From Owenia fusiformis (Eukaryota; Annelida; Polychaeta; Sabellida; Oweniidae), in contig CAIIXF020000358.1 in the NCBI GenBank assembly GCA_903813345.2, positions 1-21,660 on the forward strand: a DNA stretch of 21,660 bases. Reading direction: 5' to 3'. A program made the position numbers and the translations under genes. A model generated the notes under the pieces. It was not told the origin of the DNA. It worked only from the letters and a program-made list of their open reading frames with translations, and searched no databases. Below, piece after piece: positions 10,063 to 18,300 of the stretch (within the stretch, counting starts at the first letter, position 1; the number at the start of each line of letters is the position of its first letter).

Positions 10063-10628
10063 ATAAGTTATTCAATGATTCGAGTGAAATACAGAAAATA
10101 TTCTTCCCGAGAAGGTTGTATTTCACGATGCGCTAGCAGAGTGAAATACAGACGTTCAAGGGAAGAATATTTTCTGAATTTCACAAGAAATCATTGAATA
10201 ACGTTTTTATTCCATGATTACCCATATAAAACTCGCCTAAATCAAGTCCGTTGGCTTGGGGCCGGAGAAACAGATCAACCTTCTCACCTCAGAGATATTT
10301 TACATCGATATTCCTTCAAAATCTTTATGTCCTTGTTGTTTGCTTTTTTTCCTCTTAAAATTATTGATTGTGGTGATCACAGTATACGTTTCTGATATTT
10401 GAATCAGATATTTATAGCAAAATTCAAAGATAAGCATGCGTTGGTGTAAGGTAATCGCCATTGATTTTTTTCAGTAACAGTCATATCCTGGATGGAAATC
10501 TGGGGCGTTGGGATACTGGACCGTATCCCAACGCTGACGTCATTGACACAGGAAAGTGCGTGTAAATACAGAATATATTTAAGTCACGTGGACCAATCAG
10601 ATTGCAGGGAATTTCACCATCATGGAAA
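10063..10628. repeat. Tandem unit copy 2, intact
   Basis: This is an uninterrupted copy of the same unit. It differs from copy 1 by a 3-bp indel near 10205, one substitution near 10266 and one base in a T-run. The last ~180 bp look identical. At its join GCATGCGTTGGTGTAAGG shows the empty site that LINE-B occupies in copy 1. The hairpin is at 10505-10534. The copies are young, or kept alike by conversion, or an assembly duplication. Confidence 0.7.
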
Positions 10629-10710
10629 ATGCTTGTATATTTGCATGATTGTGTGACTAAACTTATTGTTTATGAATTTCAGTGTTGTTAAATAACATTT
10701 TACACTTTAT

Positions 10711-11060
10711 CTATTTTAACAATTGCTCAATATGCCCTCCCCCTTTCTGCGTCAACAATAAGCTTCAAGCGGTAGCGCCATCTATCAATAGCCTCATTGA
10801 CAGATTTCTGTTGCAATACATTCCAGTACTAAAGGATTCTGCGTTTCAGCTCATCACTATTTTTTATTGGATGCTCGTGATTGTACACCATTTCCTCGAG
10901 ATGGCTCCATGTATGGTAATCCACCACATTTAGCATTGGGGTTGTTGGTTGTTGGTTGGCCAAGCATCTGGATGGTCAATCAAATTGACACCTTGTACGT
11001 GAAGGAATGCCAATGTCTCCTTTGATCTGTGGGACGACGCGCTGTCTCGCGTTGAAAAAT
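10711..11060 (-). pseudogene. Mariner-type transposase C-terminal remnant
   Basis: The minus-strand reading, with several frameshifts and one stop, gives EDFIFQ (second catalytic Asp block, altered), then SKETLAFLHVQGVNLIDHP, then AWPTNNP, then VVDYHTWSHLEEMVYNHE. After that come NSDELKRRIL and VNEAIDRWRYRLKLIVDA, and finally GHIEQLLK before a TAG at 10711. The WP..NPdlN..DY.W block and the R-W-r-R-L...G-h-i-E ending are typical of mariner-group transposases. The N-terminal DNA-binding half is missing. The fragment lies between the inverted arms of the same element. Confidence 0.75.
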
Positions 11061-11395
11061 GAAATCCTCACCACATATACGTTTTAGGTCTTTTGACAGA
11101 CCTTTTTTGAGTACTTACTGATAATAAACAACATTGAAATCCATAAACAATAAGTTTAGTCACAAATGATGCAAATATACAAACATGTATTCACCTAACA
11201 AAATGATATTCTATGAATAAAATTTTACATAATTCCGAAGATTTACTGTTTTCTCCCTAAAATCTAGAGACCTTAAATAGCAACCCAACCTCCCAAATAA
11301 GTATAATATACTTTTACCATTTATTTTATGACATAGTGTCATATACCAAATTGTTTGAAGAAATGTATTACCTTTAAAATGAATTCTCTTCAATG

Positions 11396-12090
11396 TTTTT
11401 TGCTCAACATTACAACTACAATTAGTAGAACACTGACGAAAATTAAGTTTATGAAAATCATGTAGTCACACAGCAAATATTTATTGTACATATCTAGATC
11501 CAATTGGGGAAATACCTCAAAATCAAAGATGAACCCATCTCTATGAAAAGCTGAATAATATATATCTAATGTATCAATTGGTCTATGACTAACCTTCGTC
11601 ACGCCATTTCATCGTCGCTGATTCAGCCAAACATAGAATGATGTAGAAATAGTTGAGAAAATTGGACTCCAAATAAATATATTTCCAGCATCAAAATAAA
11701 TACTCTAATCACGAGTTATGCAAATGAAAATAGAAATTCAAAAACATAAGCAGATTTTAGCATGCTCAATTTGGAGTTAAAATTGCAAACTTTTTGAGGG
11801 TGTAGTTCAGTAAAGTAGTAATCAGTTAGTATATTGTTTATTACTTGGGAGCTTGGGATTCGTTTTAACCGTGATATATAAGGTCTCATTTTGATTATGT
11901 CGCACGAGAAAACCTCTCTTACCACGTTGCTCATATACATGTATATGGAATAATTTCCAACTTGCCATTGGTTGCTTCGATTTCAACTTGGACATAATAA
12001 AAAATTTAATGAATCGAGATTCTTCAACTATTTTTCCGCAGTTTAATTTGGAAAAATAAACCAAACGCTTTCAAAATATTGGTAAACGCT
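11396..12090. other. No recognised gene
   Basis: Minus-strand open frames at 11390-11602, 11716-11940 and 11822-12064 overlap and show no recognisable motif. They are probably chance frames in AT-rich DNA between the mariner-like element and the 3' end of the host gene. Confidence 0.3.
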
Positions 12091-12096
12091 TTTATT
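12091..12096 (-). terminator. Candidate polyadenylation signal AATAAA
   Basis: TTTATT on the plus strand is AATAAA on the gene strand. It lies about 210 nt beyond the exon-4 stop (12308) and about 420 nt beyond the stop of the intron-retained form. No other canonical AATAAA was seen between the stops and this point. Confidence 0.5.
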
Positions 12097-12307
12097 ACTA
12101 AACATTTCTTTTGTAATTGTTGTAGTTAAGAATATTCTAGATATATGAGCAACTGTGTAGTATAGAGGTGATGGAAATATTTGAGTGCTACCTTTGCTAC
12201 TACATTGTTACTGGATTATCTCTTGGACGTATTCTGACATAGTTTTTTCACCGAGATAGCCTACGTTTAAATAAGTTTACACATCTACATCTATGAATTT
12301 GGACTGT

Positions 12308-12369
12308 TCAAGCAACCACAGCTAAAATGGATGCAAAGAGAGCACAACTCCAAGCAACTTGGCCTGCAC
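12308..12369 (-). CDS. Exon 4: hydrophobic C-terminus (probable GPI signal)
   Basis: A pyrimidine-rich acceptor TTTCTATTTCAG precedes 12369. The exon begins with two bases (GT) that complete Gly, as the phase-1 donor of exon 3 requires. It then encodes AGQ and VAWSCALFASILAVVA and stops at TGA 12310-12308. A hydrophobic stretch ending at the stop with no basic tail, preceded by small residues, is the pattern of a GPI-anchor signal. Intron 3 is 188 bp. Confidence 0.65.
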
Positions 12370-15300
12370 CTGAAATAGAAATAAAATCACAATTTGTGTT
12401 TCGTGCGTGGATTTTGTCTGAAATGATGATATTCAACTTACAATTATATGAGTAATGCCTTTCTGTCAAATGCATATAGTAGTTTTTTAATTTGCGTTGT
12501 CACGATTAATTACATATTAGTTCATACAAGGACGTCCTTGGTTCATACTAGTATTACCTGATCTTTCTTCGGATTTATATGACGCGTTCTGATCCACATC
12601 AGCAGCATTGTTTCCATCACATATCATTTGAGTACATGCAACGTTTCCACTCGTGTCACAGTTACATGTATTACATCCGTCCGATGATTTGAACTTGTCT
12701 CCCAAATTATATGATTTTCCATTATAAGAACATATACCCATGCCGTCTGTGTTTTTACCAACGCAAAACATCATGGTACAAGCAATGGCGCCACCTTTTG
12801 CGCAATTACATTTATTGCAGCCGTCGTCAGCCATGAAGCTTTCACCTTCCATGTATGTTTTTCCTGAATAGGAGCACATGCTTGCCTTTTCAACATCTAG
12901 TGTATCTTCGTTATGGGCCTCAGCACCCTCGGGCGAAAATTCATACAAAGGTCCGCTCTCTTCTAAATCGGAGCATTCTCTTTGAGTGCAAGAGACTGTA
13001 CCATCGGCGTTGCAGGTGCACACATTACAGCCATCTTTTGCGTCGAAACTGTCCATCGTGTTGTAACGCTCTCCCCTAAACTCACACACGAAATTATCCT
13101 CGATGTGTTCAACCTTTTCTTCCTTGTTATTCTCAATTGAATCCCCGCAGAACATTTCAGTACATGCGACTTTTCCTCCTTCTGTGCATTGGCACGTATT
13201 GCAGCCATCAGTTGATAAGAAGTTTTCATTGAGACCGTATTGTTTACCTTTATATTCACATACAACTTCTGAAATAAGCATGTAGTTATTGTATTATCAA
13301 ATATAAACAAATATATGCCATTTATCTTACTGATTGAGGGGGTATAAAGAGCAACACTCTTAAAAATGAATTACTTGAGTATTTCCCAAGTATAAAAATT
13401 ACTTAAAGTTAAATACTTAGTTTTACTTCATTTTACCTTGGTCTAACTTATATTGTCATTTTGAGTTTTTTAATTGCTTAATTATGTAAATGAGTATTAC
13501 AATTACTACAGTAAGTATTTCAATTTCTCTCCTTGCATTAGTAAATTCACCATAAATGAATTACTTAAAAATCACTTAAAAATTATTCAGTAGTTCAAGA
13601 TTATTTAAGTATTTTTTGACTTAAAATGAGTAGTACAACTTCTCAATATAAGGAAATCAAAGTAATAATTTTTAAGAGTGAAGGAATTCGTATGTTCAGT
13701 TATGTTAGTCTGATCGATTGTTAAAAATGGATCAGCCCAGTGTGACATGGATGACTAAGAGGTCTATTAGCAATAAGGAATGGAGGACTAAGAAGCATGC
13801 AAGACTTATATATGATTTCATAACAATGTACCTTTGCTTGTTTCCTTAGGGCAGAACATTCGTGTACACGTGACAGCAAAGTCTCCAGCAAAGTCTCTAC
13901 AGCAGCATCTGTTGCAGCTGTTAGGATCCTCGAAACATTCGTCAAGTTTATAGTTATTCTCGGCAAACAAACAAGCAGGTTCTCTTGCATTCTCGACATC
14001 GACGTCTTGTGAGAGGACACTATACACTGGAAGAAATGTGCATCTAATTAAATGTAAGCCTAACTAAGAAGTATAAATATTAACAATTACACCCCCTCCA
14101 TAAGTTTGGCAACGGGAAGTTCCCCTTTTTGTCAAGCCTGTTTGTTTTGGCGATTTAAATAAATTTGACACAGATTTTCGAACTATTGAATTAAAGGAAA
14201 AGAAACTAGATTCAAACATCAAAAGGCTTTAATACACTGTCAAATGAAGACTTCTGTTAACATTTTGATGTTAACATAACTCACCTGTCAAATCCCGATT
14301 TAAATCGGAAGAAATCCCGATTTTTTATTGCTCATCCCGATTTATTTTTCAAAATCCCGATTTTCAAAAAATCCCGATTTCATCCCGACTTTAAGGAAAT
14401 AACCAGATTTTTTGTAAAATATCCAGATTTGAAAAAATATTCCAATTTTTTGTAAATTATCCCGATTTTTTCTTCATAAAATATCCCGATTCTGTGTTAA
14501 AAACTCGTGATTTATTAACGAGACATCCCGATTTTTCAGTAAAAACTCTAGATTTTTAAATGGTACGCTCTCGATTTTCGTTCAAAACTACCGATTTGTT
14601 GATGAGATGCCCTCGCAAAAATGGATCATAGCAGGATCATAGCGTCGAGTTTTGAGGGTGTATTCACATTAATTAATTATGATGTGTTACTTGGTTTAAT
14701 GCAGATGATATCTCTTGGACATATTAATAAACAAAGATAGTAAACGGCCCGAAAGCAATTCGAAAACGTATTTATCAATTTAGCTTTGTTAACGCCGATT
14801 TTCTCCCGATTTCTATTGTTAACTCCCGATTTTCTCCCGAGTATCCTAATCAATTCCGATTTTCTGCCGATTGTTTTTGTAAACCCCGATTTTCATTGTA
14901 AACTGCCGATTTCTCCCGATTTCTCCCGATTATCCTAATCAATCCAGATTTTCTCCCGATTGGTTTTGCAAACCCCGATTTCCTCCCGATTTTCATTGTA
15001 AACTCCCGATTTCTCCCGATTATCATAATCAATCCTGATTTTCTCCAGATTATTTTTGTAAACCCCGATTTCCTCCCGATTTTCATTGTAAACTCCCGAT
15101 TTCTTCCGATTATCCGAATCAATCCCGAATTCTTCTCGATTATTTTTGTAACCCCCGATTTCCCCCCGATTTTCATTGTAAACTCCCGACTCCCGATTTT
15201 TAAAACGAAAATATCCCGATTTATTTTTTTTACTTGACAGGTATGACATAATGTTAATTACAGACTACTTCACATTATTTTTAGGACTCTATTTAAAGGT

Positions 15301-18300
15301 GAGTGACAAATCAAAGGTTAGTTCAAAATGGTTTCAAAACCTTTAACAAAAAGTACTGATAGCAAGGAAACCATTAACTTTTAAAGGACCACGTAGTGTA
15401 TCGCGAACAGTTTTCGACAGTATTTTGACCGGGAGTATTGTTAACAATATGTTTGGAAAACATTTTTGAAAAATTGAGGAGATTGATTACTACAGTGCTG
15501 GTATATATTAATTGATCAGTCGTTTAATTGGCATATTTTCTTGAATTTTAACATTTAATGTCCCAAACTCCCACAAGCTGCAGAAAAGTATACACCATAA
15601 ATCATATTTACCAAAATTAGTGTCTCCAAGGCTTCACACCAGCGTATGCATTATGCATTTGTCACGAGTTTGAGCTGAAATTTCCCCAAAATGAAGTAGG
15701 CTAAGGGTAGTCTCTGCCAGGTTTGTTTATTGTGGTAAGCTTGTAAGTGCTCAGAAGCAAATAATTCACGTGCGCAAAAAATCAAATAATATGATTGGTT
15801 TAAACTTTGCTGCTCATGCGCACAATGTGTGCCATATTTTTTCTAGTGATTTCGTTTCGTTTCATGGAGTTTCCGTTTCAGTGTAACTTCCGCAAAAATG
15901 GCTGACCATGGACAGAATTAACAGGTAAAATCACTTCGAAATTTCAAGAGAACTTTTTACCTATAATAGCAAAACTTTTGTATTATTTGTGCATTCTATC
16001 TATCAGATAAGAGTCTCAGGGGTATGTAGGCAAATTCATTTTGGTAGGAGCACTCTGTTTAGTTTGAAAACGCACCCTTAATTATTATATATCAGCACTG
16101 TAATCCATTATCTTTTTGTGATCAAGTTGAAGATAATATATTGTTCTAATTGTGAAATGAGGAATGTGTGATCCAACAATACTCCCAGTCAAAAATAAAT
16201 CTGTCCAAAATTGTTCGCGATACATTGCCTGGTCCTTTGAAACGATGACATTTTTAAAACCAAAAATATGTACATCCGATTTGGAAATTGTACGTGTGTT
16301 GATTCATGTTTGTTTTCAATTTTTATCTCAACATCATCATATTAACAGTAAGAGGATATCCTACAGGCCTGTCAACTTGGGAACACCTAACATGAGTGAC
16401 TTGGAAATGTTGAACACCTCCCCTCAAAATGTGGACACCTTGGTCCAAATCTGAACACCTTGATCCAAATTTTGAACACCTTGGTTTAAATTTCATTACA
16501 TCTTGCCAAATTTTGAACACCTCAAACTTTTCTCGCTCGCTACGCTCGCGTTTCAAACATCCATCAACGGGGGAGGGGGGGGGGGGGGGGGGGGGTAGGT
16601 ACGAAAAATTTCGGAATGCATGACATATACGTAATTCGCGTGAAAAGTCCGAACGAAATGCGTACATTTTTTTCCGGCGTTCGTATTTTTGCTGTGTAGA
16701 CGATCTTTTTTAGAAATTTTTCTACAGAAATATTTTTGCTTGACAATTACCAGGTAAAATGCGTATTTGCGTGACATTTTCTGTCACGCAAAAATAACTG
16801 GCGTGACTTCAAATTCTTCTGCAAATGCGTGACAAATACGCAAATTGCGGGACAGTTGACAGGCCTGATCCTATGATTAAGAACCATGCAATGTTTCATA
16901 ATATACGAATGTTTAAATCTTCGAGTGTTTAGGGTAGATCAATAAAATTTATTTTAAAACGATCACGTTGTTCGATATATATACCATCGGTCAACTTGAA
17001 TTATACACTCCCCTCCATAAGTTTGGCAACCTTAGCTCCCCCAATGAACTACGTGTTAAAGCCTCTTTGCGTTTGAATTTTTATTCACTTAACCTGTGAT
17101 GAAATAACTGATAATATTGATGGAAACGTAACTTGATTTTATTTCCAATACCTTCAAATTTTCCCATTTTTTTCCTCGATAACAATAGGTCGAAAATTGA
17201 TGATAAATTTGATGATTTTTTGAAAATCGTCATTCCCATGTTAACCAATGGGAAATGGTGGGTTCGAGGCAAATTAGAAATCAGAAATCAGGATATCTAT
17301 TCAGTAAAAGATTCAGGAAAAAATATTTTTTTTATAGAAAATTGAATTGTCTAACTTTTTGTACACTAAGTGTTTAGCTTACTTAATGAATACTAAAGTT
17401 ACAGAGCTTCAAAGTCATTTTTGAAAATCATTTTTCGCCTCCTGTGTTATTTCAATGGGAGAGGTTTTTTGAAAAATAATTTTGACTTTAAAGACCTATA
17501 ACTTTGCTAATCCTGAAGAAAGGTATCATTTTTTTGTTAAATAAAGTTAGCAAATTCAATTGCCTACCTAACTTGTATTTTTTGCAAGGGCTCAGAGTGA
17601 TGGATATTCTGTCATATGACCTGCGGCAAACCTACCATTTTACATTGGTTAGCATGGGAATGTCGATTTTAAAAATTCATCAAATTTATCATCAAATTTC
17701 GACCTATTGTATTTGAGGAAACAAATTGAGAAAATTTGGAGGTATTGGAAATAAAGTCAAATTACGTTTCAATCAATAGTATAAGTATTTTCATCGCAGC
17801 TTAAGTAAACAAAATTCAAACGTAAAGAGGCTTTAGCACGTAGTTCAATGGGGGAGCTAAGGTTGCCAAACTTATGGAGGTGAGTACCAGGGGAAAACAT
17901 GTGAAAAAAGTTAAATAATTGTGACAACTGACGAAATAGACACGTTAGCAGCACATAGTATTCATATCATAAGCCAATTCAAATTTTCAAAAGATTTCTG
18001 ATTTAAATAGTATTTATGATATGCCATTAATGATTATTGAGATCAATATTCAGTTCATCGTTCCACTTTAAAATATAACTTTTATTAAAATCGAGATCCT
18101 TAATGAATTCACATCGATTGTTCTGGAGATCTTTTTCTTTTCTGTGAATTTCAATAGATTGTTTATGCTATTTGGATAGTGGTCAAGAGTTTTGTCGTTT
18201 TCGAATATTGTTTTTGTCCATTGAACTGGTATTGTATTTTTAAGACTTAAGAAGTCTAGAAAATTTATATTTGAATTGAAGCGTTCTTTGAATTCATTGA

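Larger units (their letters stand above)
7471..11395 (-). mobile_element. Mariner-like element with long inverted arms, split by a nested insertion
   Basis: The left end, CAGGGTGGGCCAAAAA at 7471 preceded by TA, has mariner-type form. The left arm runs 7471-7746, is interrupted at 7747-10628, and resumes at 10629-10690. Its reverse complement is found at about 11106-11395, with shared blocks such as TTTGTATATTTGCAT, GTGACTAAACTTATTG, GTTAGGTGAATAC and CTCTAGATTTTAGGGAG. Between the arms lies a decayed transposase C-terminus (10711-11060, minus). The outermost right end is not recognisable past 11395, so that terminus seems lost or diverged. Confidence 0.65.

Noticed and set aside
12327-12459. 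Plus-strand frame starting MDAKRAQLQATWP
   Set aside because: It is antisense to exon 4 and its acceptor; the minus-strand reading fits the host gene in phase.
12517-12557. Stop at 12517 as the only end of the host gene
   Set aside because: A CAG/GTAATA donor at 12558 and a phase-matched exon with a GPI-like tail fit better; the 12517 stop is kept as an intron-retained alternative.
13355-13680. Introner-like element that created intron 2
   Set aside because: The MITE ends are 87 bp from the acceptor and 151 bp from the donor, so it sits inside an existing intron.
14280-15245. CRISPR-like array
   Set aside because: The repeats are short and degenerate, without unique spacers of constant size, in a nuclear animal intron and bounded by transposon ends.
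14850-15249. Two long minus-strand open frames (about 104-108 aa) with repeated residues
   Set aside because: They follow the 90-bp tandem repeat, whose unit length is divisible by three; there is no start context, splice signal or domain.
16323-16777. Proline-rich minus-strand frames
   Set aside because: They are translations of the poly-G run inside the second CCTGTCAA element.
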